In this document: one piece after another, positions 28,044-37,017 of the stretch
Position numbering within the stretch: the stretch's first letter is position 1
How the letters are laid out: the number at the start of each line of letters is the position of its first letter
Notes under the pieces: model-generated
What the model saw: the letters and a program-made list of their open reading frames with translations, nothing else
Database searches by the model: none
Told to the model about the DNA's origin: nothing
Position numbers and translations under genes: made by a program
Source: Stutzerimonas stutzeri
GTDB lineage: Bacteria > Pseudomonadota > Gammaproteobacteria > Pseudomonadales > Pseudomonadaceae
Assembly: GCF_000952685.1 (NCBI RefSeq)
Contig: NZ_JYHV01000029.1
Coordinates: forward strand, 186,001 to 250,000
DNA: 64,000 nucleotides
Reading direction: 5' to 3'

Positions 28044-28070
28044 ACGGCGAGCCCTGAATGGGCTCGCCGT
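28044..28070 (+). terminator. likely terminator after leuA
   Basis: An 11-bp perfect stem, acggcgagccc with gggctcgccgt, has a 5-base loop just after the leuA stop. Only a short T-rich tail (tcaggttt) follows, so it may be a modest terminator or a 3'-end stabilizer. Confidence 0.6.
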
Positions 28071-28257
28071 TCAGGTTTGCGCTTGTGCCTGGGCGCAACA
28101 GCTCCTCGGGCCCATCGCCATATGCAGGTCGTATCCATAGCCGCTCTCCCCCGTTCCAGCAGGAACGCATCATTCATCAGCAGAATCGTGCAACCGCTCC
28201 GCGGCCATCGGCACTAGGATTGGTTTTCCGTTCAGACCATCAGTCCAAGGAGCCGCC

Positions 28258-29316
28258 ATGAGCAATGCCATCGGTTACGCCGCCCACGATCCGAGCACGC
28301 CGCTCGTTCCCTATTCGTTCACCCGCCGCGACGTCGGTCCGAACGACGTAAAGATCGATATTCTCTACTGCGGCGTCTGTCATTCCGACCTGCATACCGC
28401 CCGCAACGAATGGAACAACACGCTCTACCCCTCGGTCCCCGGCCACGAAATTGTCGGGCGGGTAACGGCCGTTGGTGATGCAGTCAGCCGCTTCAAGGTC
28501 GGAGAAATCGCCGGCGTCGGCTGTCTGGTCGACAGCTGTCGGACCTGCCCGTCCTGTGACGAGGGGCTTGAGCAGTACTGCGAGAACGGCTTCACCGGCA
28601 CCTACAATGGCCCGGCATTTGGCGGTGGCGAGAACACCCTTGGCGGTTACTCGGACAATATCGTGGTGGATCAGAAATTCGTTCTGCGCATTTCCCATAG
28701 CGAAGACAAGCTTGCCGCCGTCGCGCCGCTGCTGTGCGCCGGTATTACCACCTATTCGCCGCTGCGTCAGTGGAAGGTAGGCCCCGGCCAGAAAGTCGGC
28801 GTGGTCGGCCTCGGTGGCCTCGGCCACATGGCGGTGAAGATCGCCAATGCCATGGGCGCGCGCGTGGTGCTGTTCACCACCTCGCCGGACAAGAAAGAAG
28901 ACGCGCTGCGCCTCGGCGCCAGCGAGGTGGTGGTATCGAAGAGCAAGGACGAGATGGCCGCGCATCTGAACAGCTTCGATTTCATCCTCAACACCGTGGC
29001 GGCGCCGCACAACCTCGATGCCTTTCTGAGCTTGCTCAAGCGTGACGCGACCATGACGCTGGTGGGTGCACCGGCCTCACCCCACCCGTCGCCCAGCGTC
29101 TTCGGGCTGATCTTCAAGCGCCGCCGCCTAGCCGGTTCGTTGATCGGAGGCATCGCCGAGACGCAGGAAATGCTCGATTTCTGTGCCGAGCACGGCATCG
29201 TTTCGGACATTGAGATGATCGAGATTCAGAACATCAACGAAGCCTACGAGCGAATGCTCAAGAGCGATGTGAAGTACCGTTTCGTCATCGACATGGCCTC
29301 GCTGAAGGCGGCCTAA
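28258..29316 (+). CDS. zinc-dependent NAD(P) alcohol dehydrogenase, cinnamyl-alcohol type (YahK-like)
   Basis: Medium-chain dehydrogenase/reductase of 352 residues, probably an NADPH-dependent aldehyde reductase. Catalytic zinc ligands are Cys41 (GVCHSD), His63-Glu64 (PGHEIVG) and Cys160. The structural zinc is held by Cys94, Cys97, Cys100 and Cys108. The Rossmann glycine motif is VGLGGLGHMA near residue 183. The pattern matches the YahK/CAD group, which reduces a range of aldehydes. An AAGGAG site precedes the ATG. It stands alone between hairpins on both sides. Confidence 0.92.
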   Translation: MSNAIGYAAHDPSTPLVPYSFTRRDVGPNDVKIDILYCGVCHSDLHTARNEWNNTLYPSVPGHEIVGRVTAVGDAVSRFKVGEIAGVGCLVDSCRTCPSCDEGLEQYCENGFTGTYNGPAFGGGENTLGGYSDNIVVDQKFVLRISHSEDKLAAVAPLLCAGITTYSPLRQWKVGPGQKVGVVGLGGLGHMAVKIANAMGARVVLFTTSPDKKEDALRLGASEVVVSKSKDEMAAHLNSFDFILNTVAAPHNLDAFLSLLKRDATMTLVGAPASPHPSPSVFGLIFKRRRLAGSLIGGIAETQEMLDFCAEHGIVSDIEMIEIQNINEAYERMLKSDVKYRFVIDMASLKAA

Positions 29317-29335
29317 AACTCCTGGGCCGAGAGTG

Positions 29336-29377
29336 CCTGCCATGCAACGCCCGTTGCTGGCAGGTCTTTCCTCTTTT
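29336..29377 (+). terminator. intrinsic terminator after the alcohol dehydrogenase
   Basis: cctgcca-(t)-gcaac pairs with gttgc-tggcagg (arms 29336-29348 and 29353-29364) with a single bulged T, followed by the pyrimidine tail tctttcctctttt. Confidence 0.75.
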
Positions 29378-29421
29378 CAACCGAACCGCTATGGTCGCCG
29401 GCCTTCTGCTGAGGAGCCGGC

Positions 29422-30279
29422 ATGCGCTACCTGATCTTCGTCACTTTGCTCTGGGCCTATTCTTTCAACCTGATTGGCGCCTATCTGGCCGGGCAGGTGG
29501 ATAGCTATTTCGCCGTGCTGACACGGGTCGTCCTGGCCGGCATCGTGTTCCTGCCGCTGACCCGCTGGCGTGGCGTCGAGCCGCGCTTCATCGCCGGCGT
29601 GACGTTGGTGGGCGCGCTGCAGTTCGGAGTCACTTATCTGTGCCTGTATCTGAGCTTCAACGTGCTGACCGTGGCCGAAGTGCTGTTGTTTACAGTGCTC
29701 ACACCGTTGCACGTGACGCTGATCGACGATGCGCTCAATCGCCGCTTCAATCCCTGGGCGCTGGTAGCGGCAGCGGTTGCTGTACTTGGCGCCGGACTGA
29801 TTCGCTATGACGGTATTTCCAGCGATTTTCTCGGCGGTTTCTTGCTGATGCAGCTGGCCAACTTTACCTTCGCCGCCGGGCAGGTGGGCTACAAGCATCT
29901 GGCGCAGCGGTACCCGTCCGATATCCCGCTTTATCGGCGCTTCGGCTATTTTTTCCTCGGTGCATTGGTGATCGTGCTGCCAGCCTGGCTGCTGTTCGGT
30001 CACGTCGACAAGCTGCCGACCACGGCGAGCCAATGGGGCGTGCTGATATGGATGGGGGTGCTGGCGACCGCGCTCGGCCAGTTCTGCTGGAACAAGGGCG
30101 CAACGTTGGTCGATGCCGGGACCCTGGCAGTGATGAACAACATGGCGGTACCGGTCGGGTTAGTGCTCAATCTACTGTTCTGGGGCACGGAAACCAACCT
30201 GGTACTGCTCGCCATCGGAGGGCTGATTATTCTCACCTCGCTGTGGATCAATCGCCTGGGCCGCAAGCAGGCCCAATGA
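29422..30279 (+). CDS. EamA/DMT-family transporter
   Basis: Inner-membrane carrier of 285 residues with ten predicted helices arranged as two EamA repeats (roughly residues 1-130 and 140-280). The sequence fits the carboxylate/amino acid/amine transporter branch of the drug/metabolite superfamily, often exporters. The motif LAVMNNMAVPVGLV near residue 240 is typical of the second repeat. GAGGAG precedes the ATG. The substrate cannot be assigned. A terminator lies before it and a 98-bp AT-rich gap after it, so it is probably monocistronic. Confidence 0.85.
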   Translation: MRYLIFVTLLWAYSFNLIGAYLAGQVDSYFAVLTRVVLAGIVFLPLTRWRGVEPRFIAGVTLVGALQFGVTYLCLYLSFNVLTVAEVLLFTVLTPLHVTLIDDALNRRFNPWALVAAAVAVLGAGLIRYDGISSDFLGGFLLMQLANFTFAAGQVGYKHLAQRYPSDIPLYRRFGYFFLGALVIVLPAWLLFGHVDKLPTTASQWGVLIWMGVLATALGQFCWNKGATLVDAGTLAVMNNMAVPVGLVLNLLFWGTETNLVLLAIGGLIILTSLWINRLGRKQAQ

Positions 30280-30377
30280 CACTATGTAACTTACTGTTAT
30301 ATATAGGTTTTATGGATTAGCAATTAAGATAGCGCACCCCGCATGGATGCGATTCTCAGTCCGTCGTCGAGAACCCC

Positions 30378-31109
30378 ATGCGCCGTTACAGCTTGCTTCT
30401 GCTCGTCCTGTTTTTATCATCAACCGTGCATGCCGATGCGCCACGCACCTTTCGCGAAGCGAAGAAGCTGGCCTGGCATATCTACGCTGAACGGCCAGTG
30501 GACTTCTATTGTGGCTGCGCCTTCAAGGGCAGGCGCATCGATCTCGCCAGTTGCGGTTACGTCCCACGCAAACAGCCCAAGCGTGCAGCGCGCGTGGAGT
30601 GGGAACACATCGTTCCCGCCTGGGTGATCGGCCACCAACGCCAATGCTGGCAACAAGGCGGGCGCAAACATTGCACTTCGAGTGACCCGGTGTTCAGCAA
30701 AGCGGAAGCCGACCTGCATAACCTCGTTCCGGTGGTCGGTGAGGTCAACGGTGATCGCAGCAATTACGGCTTCGGCATGCTCAGCGAGAAGCCAAGCCAA
30801 TACGGCGCATGCCCCTTCGTGGTGAACTTCAAGCAGCGCACCGCCATGCCGCCGGCGTACAGCCGTGGCGCTATCGCCCGCACCTACCTGTATATGAGCG
30901 ATCGCTACGGGCTGCGTCTGTCGAAGCAGGACCGCCGACTCTACGATATCTGGAATCGCCAGCATCCGATCACCGAGTGGGAACGGTGGCGCAACCGCAG
31001 CGTCGCTTGCGTACAGGGCAATGCCAACCGCTATGTGGGCGCAGTGGATCTGAATCGCTGCGGCAAATCGATCTCTCGTTTTCCAGCGACACGCGCCGGG
31101 CGGGTCTGA
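30378..31109 (+). CDS. endA: endonuclease I, exported non-specific nuclease
   Basis: Periplasmic or secreted nuclease of 243 residues. The signal peptide (MRRYSLLLLVLFLSSTVHA) ends before Asp20. The beta-beta-alpha metal motif is seen as VEWEHIVPAW with His77, and the metal-binding Asn in the RSNYGFGM block. Several cysteine pairs (CGC, CW..C, YGACP) should form disulfides, in keeping with an exported enzyme. Family members degrade extracellular or incoming DNA. The AT-rich upstream gap probably carries its promoter, but I could not fix the elements. The length fits the EndA/Dns family. Confidence 0.92.
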   Translation: MRRYSLLLLVLFLSSTVHADAPRTFREAKKLAWHIYAERPVDFYCGCAFKGRRIDLASCGYVPRKQPKRAARVEWEHIVPAWVIGHQRQCWQQGGRKHCTSSDPVFSKAEADLHNLVPVVGEVNGDRSNYGFGMLSEKPSQYGACPFVVNFKQRTAMPPAYSRGAIARTYLYMSDRYGLRLSKQDRRLYDIWNRQHPITEWERWRNRSVACVQGNANRYVGAVDLNRCGKSISRFPATRAGRV

Positions 31110-31234
31110 GCGAGTCGCCTGGCAAGATGCCCTCAGAAGCCGGGCAATGACCGTTCACCGCCCGCTCGGATCTTGCGTGGCGCCGCGCATGCACTGCATG
31201 CTGGCAGCTTATCCGGCCACCATGGCGACGCCCG

Positions 31235-31861
31235 ATGCAGGACAAAACGCTCTACGCAACCCTGGCCCTAGCGGTTCTGCTGGCGCTGATCGCCTCAGGC
31301 ATCGCTCCATACGACCGCGCGACCTGGCTGCTGGAAGTCGCGCCGGTGCTGATCGCGATCCCTGTCCTGCTATTCAGCTACCGGCAATTCCCGCTTAGCC
31401 GTCTGCTCTACGTTGTGATCGCTATCCATGCGCTGATATTGATCCTGGGCGGCGCCTACACATATGCCCGGGTGCCACCAGGGTTCTGGGTACAGGAGTG
31501 GTTCGATCTCAGCCGAAATCCTTACGACAAGCTCGGCCATTTCCTACAAGGCGTGACACCTGCCCTGCTCGCACGGGAGATCCTGCTGCGCCTCGGCATG
31601 CTTGCGCCCGGAAAAATGCTGGGGTTTCTCGCGCTCTGTGTTGCGCTGGCATTCAGCGCCTTCTACGAACTGATCGAGTGGTGGGTAGCGCTGATCGCCG
31701 GGCAAGGCGCGGAAGACTTCCTCGGCACCCAGGGCGACCCCTGGGATACCCAGTCGGACATGTTCATGGCGCTGCTCGGTGCGCTGCTGTCGGTCTCCTG
31801 GCTCGCGCATACTCAGGATCGACAGATCGCCCGACAAGCGTTACCGAGCCCGCGAGCATAG
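31235..31861 (+). CDS. DUF2238 (YjdF-like) inner-membrane protein
   Basis: Integral membrane protein of 208 residues with about six helices. The family block NPYDKLGHFLQG and the acid-rich helix FYELIEWWVALIAGQGAEDFLG are conserved in DUF2238 proteins. The paired Asp, Glu and His residues inside membrane segments hint at proton or metal handling, but no function is known to me. The GGACAA region around the start is a weak ribosome site. The next gene starts 5 bp downstream, so the two are probably co-translated. Confidence 0.8.
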   Translation: MQDKTLYATLALAVLLALIASGIAPYDRATWLLEVAPVLIAIPVLLFSYRQFPLSRLLYVVIAIHALILILGGAYTYARVPPGFWVQEWFDLSRNPYDKLGHFLQGVTPALLAREILLRLGMLAPGKMLGFLALCVALAFSAFYELIEWWVALIAGQGAEDFLGTQGDPWDTQSDMFMALLGALLSVSWLAHTQDRQIARQALPSPRA

Positions 31862-31866
31862 CTGTC

Positions 31867-32247
31867 ATGCTCCATCGCCTCGCCGCCGATGCGGTGCTTA
31901 TCCTGCACCTCAGCTTTATCGTTTTCGTCTTGCTGGGCGGCTTGCTGGTGGCCTGGAAGCCCCGCCTGCTGTGGCTGCATCTGCCGGCGGTAGCCTGGGG
32001 CGTTTTCGTCGAATTGAGCGGACGTCTGTGCCCGCTCACCGACTGGGAAAACTCGCTGCGGCATCTGGCTGGTGAAGCCGGATACGAGACCAGCTTCGTC
32101 GAGCAGTATCTGCTGCCGCTGATCTATCCGAGCTGGCTGAGCGTACCAGCGCAATACCTATTGGCCGCTATAGTGGTGTTCGTCAATCTGTTGATTTATG
32201 GCTGGCTGATCGCGCGCTGGCGACGCAAGACCGCACCGCCAAGCTGA
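31867..32247 (+). CDS. DUF2784 small membrane protein
   Basis: The 126-residue protein has three to four helices: residues 5-30, 33-52 and 95-118. The family blocks AVAWGVFVELSGRLCPLTDWEN and the YLLPLIYP segment are present; the central Cys, Pro and Asp-Trp-Glu residues are the hallmark of DUF2784. Function is unknown. It lies 5 bp after the DUF2238 gene. The ATG at 31867 is preferred; the frame upstream overlaps the neighbour and is not similar to anything. Confidence 0.8.
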   Translation: MLHRLAADAVLILHLSFIVFVLLGGLLVAWKPRLLWLHLPAVAWGVFVELSGRLCPLTDWENSLRHLAGEAGYETSFVEQYLLPLIYPSWLSVPAQYLLAAIVVFVNLLIYGWLIARWRRKTAPPS

Positions 32248-32263
32248 CAACCGCGACGCTGGG

Positions 32264-33058
32264 CTAGACCTTCAGTTCGAATGCATCGCCGTCGTGATAC
32301 GCCGGGAACTTGCTGCGGAACGCGGCCAAATCCTGGGCGCGTAACGTGGTTCGGAACACGCCGTCAGCAGCGCCCACTTCCAGCAACGGATCCCCCAGAT
32401 AATCCAGCACCTGGCTATCGCCACTGTAGGGGTAGCCCTTGCCGTCTTCGCCGACTCGATTCACAGCCGCAACATAACATAGGTTCTCGATCGCCCGTGC
32501 CGGCAGCAGACGGTTCCAGGCGTCGCGCCGGGCAGCAGGCCAGTTGGCGGTGTAAAGCAGCAGATCGGTGTCGTGCGGATCGCGACTCCATACCGGGAAG
32601 CGCAAGTCGTAACAGATCAAAGGCCGCACATGCCAGCCGTTGAGCTCGAACAAAGCCTGTTGCTCGCCCGCCGTGTAGTGCTTGTGCTCACCCGCCATGC
32701 GGAACAGATGGCGCTTGTCATAGTGCGAAATCTCGCCGTTGGGCCGCGCCCAGAGCAGGCGGTTGCGATGACTGCCGTCTGCGGCTTCGATGATCACGCT
32801 GCCGGTTATCACCGCGTCCATACGCGCCGCCTGCTCACGCAACCAGGCGTAAGTCGGCCCTTCCTCGGGCTCGGCCAGTTCCGATGAGTTCATCGAGAAC
32901 GCTGTAGTGAACATTTCCGGCAAAACGATCAGGTCGGCCCCACGCGCCTGTTCGAGCAAACCGACAAACCGCTCGCGGTTGGCAGCCGGGTCCTGCCAGA
33001 CAAGGTTCGTCTGGATCAAGGCCAGTTCGAGGTCGGGCAAATCGTTCAGATCGCGCAT
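32264..33058 (-). CDS. yafV: omega-amidase of the nitrilase superfamily (YafV type)
   Basis: Carbon-nitrogen hydrolase of 264 residues. The catalytic triad is Glu48 (VLPEMFTT), Lys115 (YDKRHLF) and Cys149 (LICYDLRF). YafV-type enzymes hydrolyse 2-oxoglutaramate or 2-oxosuccinamate, the products of glutamine-dependent transamination. The start codon overlaps the end of the aminotransferase gene by 13 bp. This pairing fits a transaminase plus omega-amidase couple that makes salvage of methionine from its keto acid irreversible. The pathway role is inferred from known pairs. Confidence 0.9.
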   Translation of the reverse strand: MRDLNDLPDLELALIQTNLVWQDPAANRERFVGLLEQARGADLIVLPEMFTTAFSMNSSELAEPEEGPTYAWLREQAARMDAVITGSVIIEAADGSHRNRLLWARPNGEISHYDKRHLFRMAGEHKHYTAGEQQALFELNGWHVRPLICYDLRFPVWSRDPHDTDLLLYTANWPAARRDAWNRLLPARAIENLCYVAAVNRVGEDGKGYPYSGDSQVLDYLGDPLLEVGAADGVFRTTLRAQDLAAFRSKFPAYHDGDAFELKV

Positions 33059-34194
33059 AGCCGCTCCGCTGCCTGGCGCAGCGTCTCCTCTCGTTTGGCG
33101 AAGCAGAAGCGAACCAGTCGCGATTTTGCAGGAGGCTTTTGGTAAAAGACCGAAATCGGGATGCTGGCCACACCGTGCTCACGGGTCAGCCATTCGGACA
33201 TGGCGACGTCGTCGAGATCCGGTCGAATAGCCGAATAGTCGGCCAACTGGAAATAGGTGCCCGCCGCGCGGCGGAAGCCAAAACGCGAGTCAGCCAGCAG
33301 ATCGCAGAACAAATCGCGCTTGGCCTGGTAGAACGCCGGCAAGTCGCTGAGGTGTTCCGGATGCGCCGCCATGAAATCGGCCAGCGCCCACTGCAAGGGT
33401 GTAACGCCGGTGAAGCTGACGTACTGGTGAACCTTTCGTAGTTCGCTGCTGAGTGCGGCAGGCGCCACCACATAGCCGGTTTTCCAGCCGGTGACGTGGT
33501 AGGTCTTGCCGAAGGAACTGATGACGAAGGCGCGTTGATAAAGTTCTTCATGGCGCAACACACTGGCATGCTCGCGGCCGTCGAAAACCAGATGCTCGTA
33601 CACCTCGTCGCTGAGTAAATAGATGTCCCGCTCGCGGATCAGATCGGTCAGCCGATCGAGATCTGCCAGGTCGATCAGTGCGCCACTGGGATTGTGCGGC
33701 GTGTTCAGCACGATCATCCGCGTACGCGGCGTAATCGCATCGGCCAGCTTCTGCCAGTCGATGGCGAAATCCGGCAGGCTCAGCGCCTGGTGGATGCAGA
33801 TCCCGCCAGCCAGCTCCACCGCTGGCTCGTAACTGTCGTAGCAGGGATCGAAGACGATCACTTCGTCGCCAGGGCGGATGACCGCATGGATCGCACAGAA
33901 GATCGCTTGCGTCGCACCTGGGGTGATGGTGACTTCGGCGTCGGCGCTGACCTGGCGGCCGTAGAGCGATGCCACCTTGAGGGCGACCTGCTCGCGCAGC
34001 GCCGGCAGGCCGGCCATGGGTGCGTACTGGTTGTGCCCGGCCATGACATGGCGGGCGACGGCTTCACGCAGCGCATCAGGCCCGTCAAAGTCCGGGAAGC
34101 CTTGCGACAGGTTCAGCGCGCCGGTCTGAGCCGCCAGATGCGACATGGTGGTGAAAATGGTGGTGCCGACATTGGGCAGTTTGCTGGTGATCAT
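33046..34194 (-). CDS. methionine aminotransferase, PLP-dependent class I/II (YbdL type)
   Basis: Transfers amino groups between methionine or glutamine and 2-oxo acids. It has 382 residues. The PLP lysine is Lys230 in SSFGKTYHVTGW. Other fold-type I marks are NTPHNPSG (about 164-171), SDEVYEHL (195-202) and the C-terminal Arg in SRLVRFCFAK. The N-terminus has LSQGFPDFDGP, typical of the YbdL/kynurenine aminotransferase branch. The start at 34194 is chosen from homology (MITSKLPNVG). Downstream it overlaps the omega-amidase gene, which would consume its 2-oxoglutaramate by-product. Confidence 0.88.
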   Translation of the reverse strand: MITSKLPNVGTTIFTTMSHLAAQTGALNLSQGFPDFDGPDALREAVARHVMAGHNQYAPMAGLPALREQVALKVASLYGRQVSADAEVTITPGATQAIFCAIHAVIRPGDEVIVFDPCYDSYEPAVELAGGICIHQALSLPDFAIDWQKLADAITPRTRMIVLNTPHNPSGALIDLADLDRLTDLIRERDIYLLSDEVYEHLVFDGREHASVLRHEELYQRAFVISSFGKTYHVTGWKTGYVVAPAALSSELRKVHQYVSFTGVTPLQWALADFMAAHPEHLSDLPAFYQAKRDLFCDLLADSRFGFRRAAGTYFQLADYSAIRPDLDDVAMSEWLTREHGVASIPISVFYQKPPAKSRLVRFCFAKREETLRQAAERLCAI

Positions 34195-34202
34195 GAATTC
34201 GC

Positions 34203-34263
34203 TCGGAGCTGAAAGTTGGAAGCAACGAGCCGGAAGCAAGACACTGCCAGCTCACGGCTTCCA
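34203..34263. repeat. imperfect inverted purine/pyrimidine repeat upstream of the aminotransferase
   Basis: gagctgaaagttggaag and gccggaagc units face cagctcacggcttcc, a looser version of the repeat seen between guaB and guaA. It fills the 78-bp gap between der and the aminotransferase gene. The similarity is by eye and weak. Confidence 0.35.
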
Positions 34264-34272
34264 TACTTGAGG

Positions 34273-35757
34273 CTATCGTTTGTCGCGGCGCTTCTTCTCG
34301 GCCTTCTTGTGGTGCGACATGAGGCGGCGCTTCTTGTTTACCTGCCGGTCGGTGAGGGTGTTCTTTTTGCCCTCGTAGGGGTTTTCGCCACCCTTGTATT
34401 CGATGCGGATCGGCGTACCGACCAGCTTCAGCACACGCCGGTAGGTGTTCTCCAGATAGCGGGTATAAGACTTGGGAATCGAGTCGACCTGGTTGCCGTG
34501 AATTACGATCAGAGGCGGGTTGGCGCCGCCCAGGTGCGCATAGCGCAACTTGATCCGGCGACTGGCCACCATCGGCGGCGCATGCTCACGCACGGCGTCC
34601 TCGAGGATCTGCGTCAGGCGGCTGGTGGGCCAGCGGGTAACGGCCGAGGTGAACGAGGCCTGCACCGACTTGTACAGGTTGCCGACACCGGTGCCGTGCT
34701 TGGCGGAGATGAAGTGGATATCGGCGAACTCGACGAAGAACAACCGGCGTTCCAGCTCGGTCTTGACGTAGTCACGCTCGCTCGGCTCCATGCCATCCCA
34801 CTTGTTCAACGCAATCACCAGCGCCCGACCGCTCTCGAGAACGAAACCGAGCAGGTTGAGATCATGCTCGACCACCCCTTCACGCGCGTCCATGACGAAG
34901 ATCACTACGTTGGAGTCCTGGATGGCCTGCAGCGTCTTGACCACGGAAAACTTTTCCACCGCCTCGAAGATCTTGCCGCGACGACGGACGCCGGCAGTGT
35001 CGATCAGGGTGTATTTTTCATCGTCGCGTTCGAACGGGATGTAGATGCTGTCGCGCGTGGTACCGGCCTGATCATAGACAATGACCCGCTCCTCACCGAG
35101 CATCCGGTTGACCAGCGTCGACTTGCCAACGTTGGGGCGGCCAATGATGGCGATCTTGATGCCATCCTTTTCGCTCGGTCCGGGGATGCGCTTGAGCTCC
35201 TGCCCCTCCGCAACGACCTCGCCCTCTTCCGCCTCGCCTTCTGCTTCGGTTGTCTCGGCGTTGTCCTTGGGAAAGACACCGAGCGCCTGCTCCAGCATAT
35301 GGCTGATACCGCGACCATGGGCGGCAGCGATCGGCAGGGCATCGCCAAGCCCCAGAGGGCTGAACTCCGCTCGGGCAATGTCCGGATCGATGCTGTCGAC
35401 CTTGTTCGCTACCAGGAAGTGGCGCTTGTTCATCTTGCGCAGATGCTCAGCGATCATCTGATCGCCAGGGGTCATGCCGGCACGCGCATCGACCATGAAC
35501 ATCACCGCGTCGGCTTCCTGCATCGCTTGCAGCGACTGCTCGGCCATCTTGGCGTCGATGCCTTCTTCGTCTCCGGTCAAACCACCGGTATCGATGACGA
35601 TGTAGGTGCGGCCCTGCCATTTGGCCTCGCCGTACTGGCGGTCACGGGTCAGACCGGCGTACTCCGCAACAATGGCGTCGCGACTCTTGGTCAGACGGTT
35701 AAAGAGAGTGGACTTACCCACGTTCGGGCGGCCCACCAGGGCGATTACGGGAACCAT
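34273..35757 (-). CDS. der: ribosome-assembly GTPase Der (EngA)
   Basis: Essential double GTPase that helps mature the 50S subunit. It has 494 residues. Two G domains each have a [10 protein letters not shown]-loop (N-terminus and about residue 200), DTGG and DTAG switch motifs, and NKVD and NKWD specificity motifs. They are joined by a long acidic linker (about residues 160-190, Glu/Ala-rich). A KH-like C-terminal domain ends with a Lys/Arg-rich tail. The start at 35757 gives MVPVIALVG. It follows bamB, with a hairpin in the gap. Confidence 0.97.
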   Translation of the reverse strand: MVPVIALVGRPNVGKSTLFNRLTKSRDAIVAEYAGLTRDRQYGEAKWQGRTYIVIDTGGLTGDEEGIDAKMAEQSLQAMQEADAVMFMVDARAGMTPGDQMIAEHLRKMNKRHFLVANKVDSIDPDIARAEFSPLGLGDALPIAAAHGRGISHMLEQALGVFPKDNAETTEAEGEAEEGEVVAEGQELKRIPGPSEKDGIKIAIIGRPNVGKSTLVNRMLGEERVIVYDQAGTTRDSIYIPFERDDEKYTLIDTAGVRRRGKIFEAVEKFSVVKTLQAIQDSNVVIFVMDAREGVVEHDLNLLGFVLESGRALVIALNKWDGMEPSERDYVKTELERRLFFVEFADIHFISAKHGTGVGNLYKSVQASFTSAVTRWPTSRLTQILEDAVREHAPPMVASRRIKLRYAHLGGANPPLIVIHGNQVDSIPKSYTRYLENTYRRVLKLVGTPIRIEYKGGENPYEGKKNTLTDRQVNKKRRLMSHHKKAEKKRRDKR

Positions 35758-35792
35758 TCGGCTCTCCACTGCGATAATTCAGAAAACACGAA

Positions 35793-35813
35793 GGCCGCTG
35801 CAAAGCAGCGGCC
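35793..35813 (-). promoter_or_regulatory. intercistronic hairpin between bamB and der
   Basis: ggccgctgc (35793-35801) pairs perfectly with gcagcggcc (35805-35813) around AAA. On the minus strand it is followed by ttcgtgttttctg, so it could be a partial terminator that lowers der expression relative to bamB. Confidence 0.5.
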
Positions 35814-35864
35814 GAATATTAGTGCCCCGCCCAAGCGAAACAGCAGACAGCTGAAATGAAGCCG

Positions 35865-37013
35865 TCAGTCCGCCTGGCGAATGGTCAACGCGACAAGCTT
35901 GCCGTCATTGCCGTAAGCATAAAGCCAGTCACCCTCGACGACCGGACGGGCACGCACGCCGTCGCTGTCGATACGGGTCCGGGCAACGAAACGGCCGTCG
36001 ACCTGACTCAGAAAGTGTAGATAACCCTCCTTGTCGCCGACTACCACGTAACTGGAAAACACCGCCGGAGCGGAAAGCTGACGCCGCAGCAGCGAGTCGT
36101 TGTTCCACAGCACTGAAGTGGACCGCTCATCGATGCCCATGACAGTGCCATCGGCCTGACTCACGTAAACACTTCCGTAGCCCAACGCAACACCGGTCGC
36201 CGTCGACGCATCGCGCTGCCAGAGGATTCGACCGCTTTCCATATCCAGCGCCGCAGCACGGCCTTGGAAGGAGGCGACATACAAGGTACCGCCGGAGAGC
36301 AGCAGTCCGCCGTCGATATCGACGACACGCTCGAGTTCGGAACGGCCTTGCGGAACGGCAACGCGCTGCTCCCAGATCGGTAGGCCTCGGCTGGTGTCCA
36401 ACGCCACGACCTTACCGCTGGAAAGACCGGCGATCGCCAGCTGATTGGTCAGCAAGGGGGCACCAGTACCCCGCAGGGTGAGCACCGCCGGGGAGCTTTC
36501 ATAGCTCCAACGCTGCTTGCCGGTGTCGATTTCCAACGCGATCACGCGGTCGTCCTGGGTTTGAACCACCACTACATCGCCGTTCACCGCGGGCGCGGCA
36601 AGGACCTCACTGCTAACCTGACTGCGCCAGCGCTCTTCTCCGGTCGAGACATCCAGGGCCAGCACTTCGCCACGCAGGGTGCCGACCAACACCAGGCCAT
36701 AGCCTGCCCCAACAGCGCCCGAGATCGGTACATCCAAATCGTTTTTCCAGTTGACCTTGCCCGTGGTGCGATCCATCGCAACCACCAGGCCTTCAACATC
36801 AGCGGCGAATATTTCGTTGCCGTAGACGACAGGTGCCAGAAGGTTATAGGTCTCGCCCTGGCCTTCGCCAATCGAGCGACTCCACTCCTTGTTCAACTGT
36901 ATCTCGGCGTCGAACTTGACCAGTTCGGCGGGTTCGGGTTCTTTCTTGTCGTTGCTGCTGCAACCAGCAGCCAGGACGGCCAGGGTCAGCAGTGCGGCAG
37001 TTTTCCAACGCAT
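35865..37013 (-). CDS. bamB: outer-membrane protein assembly lipoprotein BamB
   Basis: Beta-propeller lipoprotein of the BAM complex that inserts barrels into the outer membrane. It has 382 residues with lipobox LAAGC (Cys23), Ser at +2 favouring the outer membrane. Repeated PQQ-like blades carry G.V.ALD...G...W motifs (for example VVAMDRTTGKVNWKN and VLALDVSTGEERWRS). The start at 37013 puts the signal peptide first; the frame extends six codons further without support. It is flanked by yfgM and der, the common order. Confidence 0.96.
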   Translation of the reverse strand: MRWKTAALLTLAVLAAGCSSNDKKEPEPAELVKFDAEIQLNKEWSRSIGEGQGETYNLLAPVVYGNEIFAADVEGLVVAMDRTTGKVNWKNDLDVPISGAVGAGYGLVLVGTLRGEVLALDVSTGEERWRSQVSSEVLAAPAVNGDVVVVQTQDDRVIALEIDTGKQRWSYESSPAVLTLRGTGAPLLTNQLAIAGLSSGKVVALDTSRGLPIWEQRVAVPQGRSELERVVDIDGGLLLSGGTLYVASFQGRAAALDMESGRILWQRDASTATGVALGYGSVYVSQADGTVMGIDERSTSVLWNNDSLLRRQLSAPAVFSSYVVVGDKEGYLHFLSQVDGRFVARTRIDSDGVRARPVVEGDWLYAYGNDGKLVALTIRQAD

Positions 37014-37017
37014 CAAT

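Noticed and set aside
34216-35859. 547-codon plus-strand open frame opposite der
   Set aside because: It is antisense to an essential GTPase with all motifs intact; there is no independent support.
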